36,125 nt of DNA from Gammaproteobacteria bacterium (GTDB lineage Bacteria > Pseudomonadota > Gammaproteobacteria > UBA9214): positions 1 through 36,125 of the forward strand of contig JAOUBY010000018.1 of assembly GCA_029860045.1 (NCBI GenBank). The letters are read 5' to 3'. Positions 8,376 to 16,161 of the stretch are shown piece by piece (the stretch's first letter is position 1; every line of letters begins with the position of its first letter). A program made the translations under genes and the position numbers. The notes below the pieces were generated by a model, which had not been told where the DNA came from, did not search any database, and saw only the letters and a list, made by a program, of their open reading frames with translations.

Positions 8376-9182
8376 ATGGCTGAACGCCTGCAAAAAGTAC
8401 TGGCCCGTGCCGGCTATGGTTCTCGTCGCGAGATCGAGGAATGGATTCGCGCCGGCAAGATCACCGTCAACGGCAAGCCAGCGGAGCTCGGCGTCAGCGT
8501 CAGCAGCAAGGACCGCATCAGTATCGACGGGCGCCTGATCAAGCTCGCAGAAGAAGAACACCCGCCGCGCACCCTGATCTATCACAAGCCCGCCGGCGAA
8601 CTGACCACGCGCAAGGACGAGGCCGGTCGACCCACGGTTTTCGACAGCCTGCCGCGCATCCGCAATGCACGCTGGATCACCATCGGTCGGCTGGATTTCA
8701 ATACCTCCGGTTTATTACTGGTCACCACCGACGGAGAGCTGGCACATCGCCTGATGCACCCGTCCTGGGAGATCGAGCGTGAATATGCCGTGCGCATCCT
8801 GGGTAAGGTGGATGACCAGGTGCTGCAGCGACTGCTGGAAGGCGTCATGCTCGATGACGGCATGGCGGCATTCGGCACTATCAAGGATGCGGGCGGTGAG
8901 GGCGCCAATCACTGGTATCACGTGACGGTCCGGGAAGGCCGCAACCGCGAGGTGCGCCGCCTGTGGGAGTCGCAGGGCCTGCAGGTCAGTCGCCTGATCC
9001 GGGTGCGTTTTGGCCCGATCGCCCTGCCTGCCGGCCTGAGTCGCGGGCGCTTCCGTGATCTTGAGCGGAAGGAGGTCGAGGCACTGTACACGGTGGTGAA
9101 GCTGTCGCCTCCCAAACAGGCTGCCGCAAGACGTGCGCCACCACGACGCGGTACCGCGCGGCGCGGAAAGCGTGTGCGCTGA
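8376..9182 (+). CDS. rluB: Ribosomal large subunit pseudouridine synthase B
   Basis: Encodes 268 aa. An N-terminal S4 RNA-binding domain (ERLQKVLARAGYGSRREIEEWIRAGKITVNG, about 2-32) precedes the RsuA/RluB catalytic domain, with GRLDFNTSGLLLVTTDGEL carrying catalytic Asp107. The C-terminal tail is very basic (RRAPPRRGTARRGKRVR), as is common in RluB. It probably makes pseudouridine 2605 in 23S rRNA; scpA-scpB-rluB is a conserved order that supports RluB over RsuA or RluE. A 5-bp hairpin (8347-8361) sits in the leader. The stop overlaps the next start (TGATG). Confidence 0.94.
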   Translation: MAERLQKVLARAGYGSRREIEEWIRAGKITVNGKPAELGVSVSSKDRISIDGRLIKLAEEEHPPRTLIYHKPAGELTTRKDEAGRPTVFDSLPRIRNARWITIGRLDFNTSGLLLVTTDGELAHRLMHPSWEIEREYAVRILGKVDDQVLQRLLEGVMLDDGMAAFGTIKDAGGEGANHWYHVTVREGRNREVRRLWESQGLQVSRLIRVRFGPIALPAGLSRGRFRDLERKEVEALYTVVKLSPPKQAAARRAPPRRGTARRGKRVR

Positions 9183-9847
9183 TGGCCGCGCGCCGGCGCA
9201 TCAGCCGGGAACTGCCGCTGGTGTACCGGCAGCTGTCCGGTGCCCTTGGTACGCAGCACTGGTGGCCGGCGGACACACCCTTCGAGGTCATGGTCGGGGC
9301 AGTGTTGACGCAGAACACCGCGTGGAGCAATGTCGAACGGGCCATCGCCAACCTGCGTGCGCGTGACAAGATGGATGCACAGCAGATCGTACGCGCGCGC
9401 AGTGACCATCTCGCCAACTGGTTGCGCCCGTCCGGCTACTTCAACATCAAGGCCACACGACTGAAGAATTTCTGTCGCTGGTACCTCGACAACGGCGGCT
9501 TTGATTCACTCGCACAACTCGATACTGACACGCTGCGCAATGCCCTGCTGACGGTGAACGGTGTCGGGCATGAGACGGCCGACGACATCCTGCTGTATGC
9601 CTTTGGGCGCCCCGTGTTCGTCATCGACGCCTATACGCGCCGCCTGTTCGCGCGCCTTGGCCTGTTTGCCGGTGACGAACCGTATGATGAGATGCGGCTG
9701 GCCGTCGAGGATGCGCTCGGGGCGGATGTCGGTCTGTTCAATGAATACCACGCACTGATTGTGCACCATGCCAAGCAGCATTGCCGTGTGAAACCGCGCT
9801 GCGGTGGCTGTGTGCTCAGTCGCCGCTGTACGGCAGTCTGCAATTAG
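9182..9847 (+). CDS. Endonuclease III-like HhH-GPD DNA glycosylase (COG2231-type)
   Basis: Encodes 221 aa. The HhH-GPD fold is clear: GAVLTQNTAWSNVERA, LRPSGYFNIKATRLK, then the helix-hairpin-helix VNGVGHETADDILLYAFGRP and VIDAYTRRL with the catalytic Asp. Where endonuclease III has its Schiff-base Lys (GVGRKTA), this protein has Glu (GVGHETA), so a monofunctional glycosylase is more likely than an AP lyase. Four C-terminal cysteines spaced C-x5-C-x2-C-x5-C suggest a 4Fe-4S cluster, with one residue less than the classic C-x6-C first interval. A further Cys is next to the end. Translationally coupled to rluB. Confidence 0.88.
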   Translation: MAARRRISRELPLVYRQLSGALGTQHWWPADTPFEVMVGAVLTQNTAWSNVERAIANLRARDKMDAQQIVRARSDHLANWLRPSGYFNIKATRLKNFCRWYLDNGGFDSLAQLDTDTLRNALLTVNGVGHETADDILLYAFGRPVFVIDAYTRRLFARLGLFAGDEPYDEMRLAVEDALGADVGLFNEYHALIVHHAKQHCRVKPRCGGCVLSRRCTAVCN

Positions 9848-9885
9848 CTGCTAGAATGAATCCATACATCTCCGGGGGGTGGTTT

Positions 9886-11037
9886 ATGAAAGGCGATACT
9901 CGATTTTCCCGTCATGGTTTCCAGGCCGGTCTGTTCCTTCTGCTGGGGACGCTGCTGCTGACTGCCTGTGACAACGAGCCGCCAGTGCCCGTTATTGAGG
10001 AGCCGGCTGCAGAAGAGCAGGCGCAATCCCCTGTTGAGCCGGACGTGGCCGAACATGCCGTGACCGAGGCAGTAGAGGGACTCACGGCCGGCATGGTGAA
10101 CCCGGGTTACCAGGAAAAGCCGGACTGGTTCGCCAATACCTTCCTCGATATCCGGGAAGACATCGACGAGGCGCAGGCCGCCGGCAAGCGCGTGTTGTTG
10201 TACTTCTACCAGGATGGTTGTCCGTACTGCCAGAAACTGATCGAAACCAATTTCTCGCTGAAGGACACGGTGACACGCACGCGCGAGAACTACGAGGTCA
10301 TCTCCATCAACATGTGGGGTGACCGCGAAGTGACCGACCTGTCCGGAGCGCTAATAACCGAGAAAGAATTTTCCAAAGCGCTGCGCGTGATGTTTACCCC
10401 GACATTGCTGTTCATGGACGAGCAGGGCGAGGTGGTGTTACGCATGAACGGTTACTATCCACCACACAAGTTCAATGCCGCGCTGGACTATGCCGCTGAA
10501 CATGACGGCAAGACCCCGAGTTTCCGCGAATACCTGGCGCAGGTCGCGCCGGCACCGGCCAGCGGCAAACTGCACGGTGATCCCTCCTTCATAGCGGCCG
10601 ACACTGATCTTGCCGCGCGTGACAGTGGCAAACCCCTGCTGGTGATGTTCGAACAGAAGGAGTGCGGTCCCTGCGATGAGCTGCACCAGGACATCCTGCA
10701 ACGCCCGGAGAGTCGCGAACAACTGGCGCGCCTCGACGTGGTGGTGCTTGATATGTGGTCAAAAGAGCCGGTCCGTCGTGCCGACGGCAAACAAAGCAGT
10801 GTTGCCGAATGGGCAAGGGACCTGGATGTGAAGTATGCGCCCTCGCTGGTGTTTTTTGATGCGGACAACAAGGAAGTGTTCCGCACCGAGGCGTATCTGA
10901 AGGCCTTCCACACGCAGTCCTCGATGGACTACGTGGCATCAAGGGCCTACCTGGAACAGACCGAGTTCCAGCGCTACATCGCCGCCCGCGCCGAGGCACT
11001 GGAGGCAAAGGGTATTCATATCGACCTGATGGAGTGA
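9886..11037 (+). CDS. Lipoprotein with two thioredoxin-like domains
   Basis: Encodes 383 aa from ATG 9886, preceded by a G-rich RBS. The N-terminus has a positively charged head, a Leu-rich segment and lipobox LLTAC with lipid Cys28; Asp29 at +2 suggests inner-membrane retention, facing the periplasm. An acidic linker (about 35-65) leads to a first thioredoxin-like domain with FYQDGCPYCQKL (Cys112, Cys115) and a second with FEQKECGPCDEL (Cys260, Cys263). Each has the cis-Pro region (MFTPTLLF; KYAPSLVF). The domains resemble SoxW/thioredoxin_2 proteins; a role in periplasmic disulfide reduction is inference. Starts 38 nt after the glycosylase gene. It is the last gene before the accessory block. 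Confidence 0.88.
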   Translation: MKGDTRFSRHGFQAGLFLLLGTLLLTACDNEPPVPVIEEPAAEEQAQSPVEPDVAEHAVTEAVEGLTAGMVNPGYQEKPDWFANTFLDIREDIDEAQAAGKRVLLYFYQDGCPYCQKLIETNFSLKDTVTRTRENYEVISINMWGDREVTDLSGALITEKEFSKALRVMFTPTLLFMDEQGEVVLRMNGYYPPHKFNAALDYAAEHDGKTPSFREYLAQVAPAPASGKLHGDPSFIAADTDLAARDSGKPLLVMFEQKECGPCDELHQDILQRPESREQLARLDVVVLDMWSKEPVRRADGKQSSVAEWARDLDVKYAPSLVFFDADNKEVFRTEAYLKAFHTQSSMDYVASRAYLEQTEFQRYIAARAEALEAKGIHIDLME

Positions 11038-11093
11038 ACCGACTTATATACGGAGTCGGAGGCGAGCAAGAATATTCCTTTGTTTTTGACGGA

Positions 11094-11127
11094 TGAATGT
11101 CTGCTTTCGGCCAGAACACGACATTCA
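11094..11127. repeat. Dispersed TGAATGTC palindrome, copy 1
   Basis: A 34-bp element starts TGAATGTCTGCTTT and ends GACATTCA. The outer 8 bp of each arm are perfect inverted copies, with weaker inner pairing. It has the same length and ends as the copy at 16020-16053. Confidence 0.6.
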
Positions 11128-11223
11128 GCCTGGTACGAGAACAGCCTGGTAGGGTCGTCGTTGCCATGTATAGATAAGAATGAGGTAATCTTTACCTGCA
11201 GACCCTCCATTTTGGGAATGGCG

Positions 11224-11976
11224 ATGATTAATGCTGGACACATACATATCCACCAATTTACTCCCGAAGGAGTTGTGGTGGATGCCGCAGCGCTCAACCA
11301 GTTCCAACAACAATGGGCAACCTACGGAAAGCTGGTCTCGGAGAATTCGCTTTCGCATCGTGAGGTTACAGGCATACTACACACAACCTTGGTCGATGAG
11401 TTCGCTTTGCCATTTAACTTTCTCGACATCGCCTGTGGTGATGCGAGCATAATGCCTGAAGCCTTTCTTGATGTTCCTGTTCGCCACTACCACGGAATCG
11501 ATCTGTCCCAGCCAGCACTTGAGTTGGCTGCTGCCAACTTGGACAAATTGCCCTGTGAAGTAGATCTCGACCATCGGGATTTTTTCGAAGCGTTGACTAG
11601 TCGTACCGAGTACGCAGATGCAGCCTGGTGCAGCCTGTCAATTCATCATCTGGAGACGGACAATAAGCTAGACGTGCTGAAGGCAATCCGAGATGCACTT
11701 GGATCTAGTGGTATCTTTCTCCTCTATGAGCCTACTCGCATAGATGGCGAAGATCGGACTGGTTACCTCGAACGGTTCCAGCAGACGAACCATCAGCTGT
11801 GGGATTATCTGAGCAAGTCTGAGTGGGGGCAGATATGGGACCATGTATCCACCTGTGATTATCCAGAAAGTGCTGCAGACTGGCTTGAGCTCGGGAAAAA
11901 AGCTGGCTTTAGCTCAGGCCAACAGATATTTAAGGACTCAACAGATTTTTACCGCCTATTTCGTTTCAACGACTGA
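11224..11976 (+). CDS. Orphan class I SAM-dependent methyltransferase
   Basis: Encodes 250 aa from ATG 11224, which has GGGA 6 nt upstream; the frame is open upstream to 11080 but crosses a repeat, so the longer form is unlikely. Motif I (FNFLDIACGDASIMPEAFL), the acidic end of strand 2 (HYHGIDLSQPAL) and a post-motif AAWCSLSIHHLE stretch, with the IHHL typical of small-molecule methyltransferases, are visible. Cofactor binding is therefore likely; the substrate is unknown. Its base composition and codon use are AT-richer than the flanking housekeeping genes, suggesting acquisition. It stands alone, with a repeat 97 nt upstream and 300 nt of non-coding DNA downstream. Confidence 0.82.
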   Translation: MINAGHIHIHQFTPEGVVVDAAALNQFQQQWATYGKLVSENSLSHREVTGILHTTLVDEFALPFNFLDIACGDASIMPEAFLDVPVRHYHGIDLSQPALELAAANLDKLPCEVDLDHRDFFEALTSRTEYADAAWCSLSIHHLETDNKLDVLKAIRDALGSSGIFLLYEPTRIDGEDRTGYLERFQQTNHQLWDYLSKSEWGQIWDHVSTCDYPESAADWLELGKKAGFSSGQQIFKDSTDFYRLFRFND

Positions 11977-12276
11977 GCAGGATTTTGCCGTTGAAGGTCC
12001 GGAATACCACCAGGAGTTGCCGTTCCCTGGATGCCCGTCTAGTTCCGGTTTGCCGCAACTCAGGACGTTCACACTGTTCTAGCGTACTACGCTAACCGGC
12101 CAATAGTTGCCTGTCATCCGATACAGAAAATTTCCAGTATGCAGCTTCTGAATAGTTAAATATGGTGTTTAGTTAATGGCTTATTACCAAATATAAAAAA
12201 GGATCTCGACTTGATCTACGGAAGAATTTAGACTAATTCTATTACAGTCCGCTATCATCATAAGGGAGGCATCTTA
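11977..12276. other. Intergenic region upstream of katG
   Basis: No convincing gene. The last 120 nt are AT-rich and should hold the katG promoter, but I could not fix a good -35/-10 pair. A GGACGTTCA half-site at about 12063-12071 resembles the dispersed repeat family. A strong RBS, AAGGGAGG, is at 12262-12269. Confidence 0.6.
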
Positions 12277-14475
12277 ATGCTAAGGAATACAAAACTCGCT
12301 GCTGCGTTGGTTGCAGCAATAGTGTCAGCACCGCTGACCTCTAACCCGGCAAATGCCACCGGCATGGCCAAGTCGAACCAGTTCTGGTGGCCGGAGCTGC
12401 TGGACCTCAGCCAACTGCGTGCGCATGATGCGCGCTCCAATCCCTACGGTGATGATTTCGACTACGCGAAGGCATTTGCAAGCGTTGACCTCAAGGCGCT
12501 GGAAGCTGATGTCGAGAAAGCCCTGACGACATCGCAGGACTGGTGGCCGGCCGACTGGGGTCACTACGGCGGCCTGATGATCCGCCTGGCCTGGCACAGC
12601 GCGGGCACATACCGCGTGCATGATGGTCGCGGTGGTGGCGATGGTGGCCAGATTCGCCTGGAGCCGCTCAACAGCTGGCCGGATAACGGCAACCTCGACA
12701 AGGCGCGACGCGTCCTGTGGCCGGTCAAACAGAAATACGGCCGCAATGTCTCCTGGGGCGACCTGATGATCCTCGCCGGTAACGTCGCGCTGGAATCGAT
12801 GGGTTTCGAGACGCTGGGTTTTGCCGGCGGCCGTGCGGACGACTGGGAAGCGGACTTGGTGTACTGGGGTCCGGAAACGAAGATGCTAGCCAACGACAAG
12901 CGTTACGGTAAGGACGGTGAACTGGAGAAGCCACTGGCCGCGCTACACATGGGCCTGATCTACGTGAACCCGGAAGGTCCAAACGGTAACGGCGATCCGA
13001 AGTCTGCTGCACATGACATCCGCAAGTCGTTCGGCCGGATGGCGATGAACGACGAAGAAATCGTCGCGCTGATCGCCGGCGGTCATACCCTCGGCAAGGG
13101 GCATGGTGCTCACAAGGGTGATTGCGTGGGGCCGGAACCGGCTGCCGAAGCGATCGAAGCGCAGGGTTTTGGCTGGAAGAACAAGTGCGGCAAGGGTAAT
13201 GCCGAAGACACCGTAACCAGTGGCCTGGAAGGTGCCTGGACCCAGACGCCGACCGCCTGGTCGATCCTGTTCCTCGACAACCTGTTCCGCTTTGAGTGGG
13301 TGCAGCAGAAAACCCCGACGGGTGCCACCCTGTGGGTGCCGAAAGACAAGGATGCACAAACGGCCGTGGCGGATGCTCACATCAAGGGCAAGCGTAATCC
13401 GCCCATCATGCTGACCACTGACCTGTCGCTCAGGGAAGACCCGGAGTTCCGCAAGATCTCCGAGCGCTTCCTGAAGAACCCGAAGGCATTTGACGAGGCC
13501 TTCGCCCGTGCCTGGTTCAAGCTGACCCACCGCGACCTCGGCCCGCGTGCCCGCTATGTCGGCAGCGAAGTACCGGAAGAAGTGTTTGCCTGGCAGGACC
13601 CGGTCCCGGCCGCTGAATACACGCCGAGTGCCGCTGAGGCGGACAGCCTGAAGAAGAAGATCATGGCTTCAGGGCTGACCGTGCCTGAACTGGTGCGGGC
13701 GGCCTGGGCTTCGGCGTCCAGCTACCGTGGCTCGGACATGCGTGGCGGTGCCAACGGTGCGCGCATACGCCTGGCCCCGCAGAAAGACTGGGCAGCCAAC
13801 GACCCGCAGGAGCTGGCCAAGGTGCTGGGCAAGCTGGGAGAGGTCCACAAGGGCTTCGGCAAGAAGATGTCCATGGCTGACATGATCGTGCTCGGCGGTG
13901 CCGCGGCGATCGAGAAGGCCGCCGCCGATGCCGGCCACAAGGTCAAGGTGCCGTTCAGCGCAGGACGGGGCGATGCAGTGCAGGAAATGACCGAAGTGGA
14001 TTCGTTCGCGGCGCTGGAACCGGCTGCGGACGCTTTCCGGAACTACTACACGAATGGTGCTTACGCCTCACCAGTAGAGATGCTGGTCGAAAAGGCTGAC
14101 CTGCTGACCCTGACCGTGCCGGAGATGACTGCGCTGGTTGGTGGCATGCGTGCCTTGGGTGCGAATGCCGGCGGCTCGAAGCACGGTGTGTTCACCGGCA
14201 ATCCGGGCACCCTCAACAATGACTTCTTCGTCAACCTGCTCGATATGTCCACTGAGTGGAAGAAGTCAAAGACCGACGGTGTCTATAACGGCGTCGACCG
14301 CAAGAGCGGCAAGATCAAGTGGACAGCCACGTCGGTTGACCTGATCTTCGGGTCGCAGTCCGAGCTGCGCGCCGTCGCCGAGGTCTATGCATCCGAGAAC
14401 GACAAGCTCGTAAAGGACTTCGTCGTGGCATGGACCAAGGTGATGACGCTCGACCGCTTCGATTTGAAGAACTGA
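12277..14475 (+). CDS. katG: Exported catalase-peroxidase
   Basis: Encodes 732 aa with both KatG haem-peroxidase-like domains. Distal residues Arg103, Trp106 and His107 lie in [10 protein letters not shown] and the proximal His270 in [10 protein letters not shown]. The Trp106-Tyr229-Met255 set needed for the KatG-specific crosslink and catalase activity is complete. The first 28 residues form a signal peptide ([21 protein letters not shown], cleavage near ANA), so a periplasmic enzyme is predicted, unlike cytoplasmic KatG. It removes hydrogen peroxide. A strong RBS lies 7 nt upstream and an intrinsic terminator downstream, so it is monocistronic. Its GC-rich coding sequence contrasts with the AT-rich flanks. 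Confidence 0.96.
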   Translation: MLRNTKLAAALVAAIVSAPLTSNPANATGMAKSNQFWWPELLDLSQLRAHDARSNPYGDDFDYAKAFASVDLKALEADVEKALTTSQDWWPADWGHYGGLMIRLAWHSAGTYRVHDGRGGGDGGQIRLEPLNSWPDNGNLDKARRVLWPVKQKYGRNVSWGDLMILAGNVALESMGFETLGFAGGRADDWEADLVYWGPETKMLANDKRYGKDGELEKPLAALHMGLIYVNPEGPNGNGDPKSAAHDIRKSFGRMAMNDEEIVALIAGGHTLGKGHGAHKGDCVGPEPAAEAIEAQGFGWKNKCGKGNAEDTVTSGLEGAWTQTPTAWSILFLDNLFRFEWVQQKTPTGATLWVPKDKDAQTAVADAHIKGKRNPPIMLTTDLSLREDPEFRKISERFLKNPKAFDEAFARAWFKLTHRDLGPRARYVGSEVPEEVFAWQDPVPAAEYTPSAAEADSLKKKIMASGLTVPELVRAAWASASSYRGSDMRGGANGARIRLAPQKDWAANDPQELAKVLGKLGEVHKGFGKKMSMADMIVLGGAAAIEKAAADAGHKVKVPFSAGRGDAVQEMTEVDSFAALEPAADAFRNYYTNGAYASPVEMLVEKADLLTLTVPEMTALVGGMRALGANAGGSKHGVFTGNPGTLNNDFFVNLLDMSTEWKKSKTDGVYNGVDRKSGKIKWTATSVDLIFGSQSELRAVAEVYASENDKLVKDFVVAWTKVMTLDRFDLKN

Positions 14476-14529
14476 TCGAACAGCCCGGACGCTGGGTAGT
14501 TTCCATCAGGCAGCGCGTGGTCAGGTAAT

Positions 14530-14560
14530 GCGCCCCCGCGGTAACGGGGGCGCTTCCTTA
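14530..14560 (+). terminator. Intrinsic terminator of katG
   Basis: GCGCCCCCG (14530-14538) pairs perfectly with CGGGGGCGC (14545-14553) across a 6-nt loop, followed by TTCCTTA. It lies 55 nt after the katG stop. Confidence 0.8.
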
Positions 14561-14890
14561 TCAGCGGCTGGACTGCCACCTGTCTGGTGCAAATCTTCTG
14601 CTTATATTTTTTCATCATTGCTATGAATATCTGGGAAATTCTTTATCCAAGGTTTCTTATGGTATAGCATCCCTAATTCGCCTAGCAGGCCATATGGTTC
14701 GTAAACAATTAGCCGGTGGCAAGTATTAGAAAGCTATAAATGTCAGCGTTGAGTTGTTTTCTTCCGGTCGACCGGTTGAGCTGGCAGTACATTCAATAAG
14801 TTATGCAGAACGTCCTGTTTCACCCCAAAAGCGGTCATCCGATTGGATTGCTCAGGTATTTAACCAGGAAGGTCTGAAAACGGGGTATAT

Positions 14891-14947
14891 CCGGACATTC
14901 AGCTGATGTCTGGGAATGACCGGAAAGCCGCAGAACCGGACATTCCC
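14891..14947. repeat. Dispersed GGACATTC palindromes, copies 2 and 3 (overlapping)
   Basis: CCGGACAT and ATGTCTGG (14891-14913) form one imperfect palindrome. GGGAATGACCGG (14912-14923) and CCGGACATTCCC (14936-14947) form a second with a single mismatch. They share the GACATTC core with the copies at 11094 and 16020. Confidence 0.5.
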
Positions 14948-15039
14948 GTCAGGTAATTTGTACTTCCGAGAACGGCCAAAAGCGGACGTTCAGACTCGAT
15001 CAAGAACACCCCCCAAAGGAGCCTCCATAGTATGATTCA

Positions 15040-15666
15040 TCATTCTTTGACGCCTTCGATAAGCAGATAAACATCATCTTTTAAAAAACGTTTACTAGTG
15101 ATGTTAAGTTCAGAAGATTCTTCAATATACTGAACTGTTTTTCTGTCAAATCTGGCACCATAGACTTTCTCAACAAAAGAAGTGAAGAAATCCTGACGCC
15201 TTCTTATTTCCTTGTTGTTTGAATAAATCATTTCTAGCAACCTGAATTTACCGCCCGGCTTAAGAACGCGACTAAATTGCTCCAGTGCCATAGGCTGAAA
15301 TTCATCTGGCATAACGCAACAAAGGAAGGTGGATATTATCCAATCATATTGATTTGAATCGACTAGACGCATAACACTGGCATCGTCATGTAGAAGTTCT
15401 ACTTTGCAATCTGCTTTTTTTGCCTTCTTGGTTGCTTTTCTTAACATGACATCACTTAGATCAACGCCCGTTAATTCAACACTCTTGTGATAGTGTTGAA
15501 AATTTCTTCCTGTTCCTACCCCGGCTTCCAGTACTTTTCCTCTCAAATCACCTAGTATCTTTGGCCGCCATTCTCTATAAATCCGCTCCCATGGATAATC
15601 CAATATGTCATAGAACATGGCCGTAATATTGTATTTAGCTCGCAAGGATAGGTTTTCTTCTCTCAT
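15040..15666 (-). CDS. Class I methyltransferase, UbiE/PmtA-like, AT-rich
   Basis: Encodes 208 aa. KVLEAGVGTGRNFQHY is a good motif I, followed by ELTGVDLSDVMLRKATKKAK and the post-motif WIISTFLCCVMPDE, then RVLKPGGKFRLLEMI. The N-terminal AKYNITAMFYDILDYPWERIYREWR segment resembles bacterial phosphatidylethanolamine N-methyltransferases and UbiE-like enzymes. It is clearly AT-richer than its housekeeping neighbours and Lys-rich, which suggests horizontal acquisition. It has no operon partner. A phospholipid or quinone-like substrate is possible, but this is inference. Confidence 0.85.
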   Translation of the reverse strand: MREENLSLRAKYNITAMFYDILDYPWERIYREWRPKILGDLRGKVLEAGVGTGRNFQHYHKSVELTGVDLSDVMLRKATKKAKKADCKVELLHDDASVMRLVDSNQYDWIISTFLCCVMPDEFQPMALEQFSRVLKPGGKFRLLEMIYSNNKEIRRRQDFFTSFVEKVYGARFDRKTVQYIEESSELNITSKRFLKDDVYLLIEGVKE

Positions 15667-15828
15667 GAAAAATTCCTTTCAGACGGCGCACATATTCAAA
15701 ATTGTATATGCTCTTGTTTGCAAAAGAATGATGGTAACCACTCTGAACCGTTTTAGCGATTTAAATAGAGATACATCGACTTATCCCGCGAGCATCCAGG
15801 TTCGATAAAACTTATTCTTCATGGGAAT

Positions 15829-15853
15829 AAAAAAAGGCGGCCCGAAGGCCGCC
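15829..15853 (-). terminator. Strong intrinsic terminator, minus strand
   Basis: On the minus strand GGCGGCC-TTCG-GGCCGCC (15853 to 15836), with a stable UUCG tetraloop, is followed directly by seven Ts (15835-15829). It would end either a long deaD 3' UTR or a separate small RNA. Confidence 0.85.
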
Positions 15854-15945
15854 ACCAAAGGGAGATGTCTCTCGTGAAAGAAACAAATGCACACGTCTAT
15901 AAAGTTGGGGGAAGGAGTAGACGCGTACAAATATTTTATCGGAAT
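15829..15945 (-). ncRNA. Candidate small RNA with anti-Shine-Dalgarno loop
   Basis: A minus-strand transcript ending at the terminator would contain a 9-bp stem (15918-15926 with 15891-15899, one G-U pair) presenting an 18-nt loop that reads CTCCTTCCCCCAACTTTA. The loop is complementary to G-rich ribosome binding sites, as in known C-rich-loop regulatory RNAs. A TAAAAT-like -10 lies upstream (complement of about 15935-15940), but no good -35 is present; adjacent palindromes may bind an activator. The 5' end is approximate. The alternative is the structured 3' UTR of deaD, or a decayed gene. Confidence 0.4.
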
Positions 15946-15971
15946 AAACCGTAATTTGTGTAGCGTGTAGA

Positions 15972-16004
15972 TGCGACATTTTGTCGCACTGTCAGAAATG
16001 ACAG
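15972..16004. promoter_or_regulatory. Two abutting operator-like palindromes
   Basis: TGCGACA-ttt-TGTCGCA (15972-15988) is immediately followed by CTGTCA-gaaa-TGACAG (15989-16004). Both arms are perfect in each. They lie upstream of the candidate small RNA and have the look of paired binding sites for a dimeric regulator. No sigma-54 -24/-12 element was found nearby on either strand. Confidence 0.5.
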
Positions 16005-16019
16005 CATAGGAAGAAATTT

Positions 16020-16053
16020 TGAATGTCGCCTTTGGGTCGAAAGGAGACATTCA
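16020..16053. repeat. Dispersed TGAATGTC palindrome, copy 4
   Basis: TGAATGTCGCCTTT (16020-16033) and AAAGGAGACATTCA (16040-16053) are 14-bp inverted arms with one mismatch around a 6-nt centre. It is the best-preserved copy of the family also present at 11094 and about 14900. Confidence 0.75.
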
Positions 16054-16161
16054 ACATTTAGCAATAAAAAGGCAGGGCTGAAAAGAACTCCAGCGTGTTT
16101 TCAGGGTGGGGGTGTCCGGCTAACTTGTTGATAACAAGTAAAGTTCAACAGTTGGTGGCAG

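Larger units (their letters stand above)
14476..15039. other. Gene-poor stretch downstream of katG
   Basis: After the katG terminator no supported gene is visible. The stretch is AT-rich to about 14870, then holds a cluster of GGACATTC/GAATG(T/A)C palindromes and half-sites (14891-14947, and AAAAGCGGACGTTCAGAC near 14980). It looks like decayed accessory DNA. Confidence 0.6.
15667..16161. other. Long intergenic region holding structured elements
   Basis: No protein gene is supported. It holds a strong minus-strand terminator, a 9-bp hairpin with a C-rich loop, two abutting operator-like palindromes and one dispersed palindrome, all listed separately. A further 7-bp hairpin (ACTTGTT at 16123-16129, AACAAGT at 16133-16139) lies just past the deaD stop and lacks a U tract. 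Confidence 0.6.

Noticed and set aside
12253-12258. TATCAT as the katG -10 box
   Set aside because: It would place the transcript start inside the Shine-Dalgarno sequence, leaving no usable leader.
15866-15952. Short plus-strand frame MSLVKETNAHVYKVGG...
   Set aside because: The only G-rich stretch abuts the ATG, and the region is better explained by minus-strand RNA structure.
15930-16020. Sigma-54 promoter next to the tandem palindromes
   Set aside because: No GG-N10-GC element fitting the -24/-12 consensus was found on either strand.
15781-16050. 89-aa minus-strand frame starting MSPFDPKATFK
   Set aside because: Its start is the dispersed palindrome and it runs through the hairpin and terminator; this kind of repeat often yields false genes.
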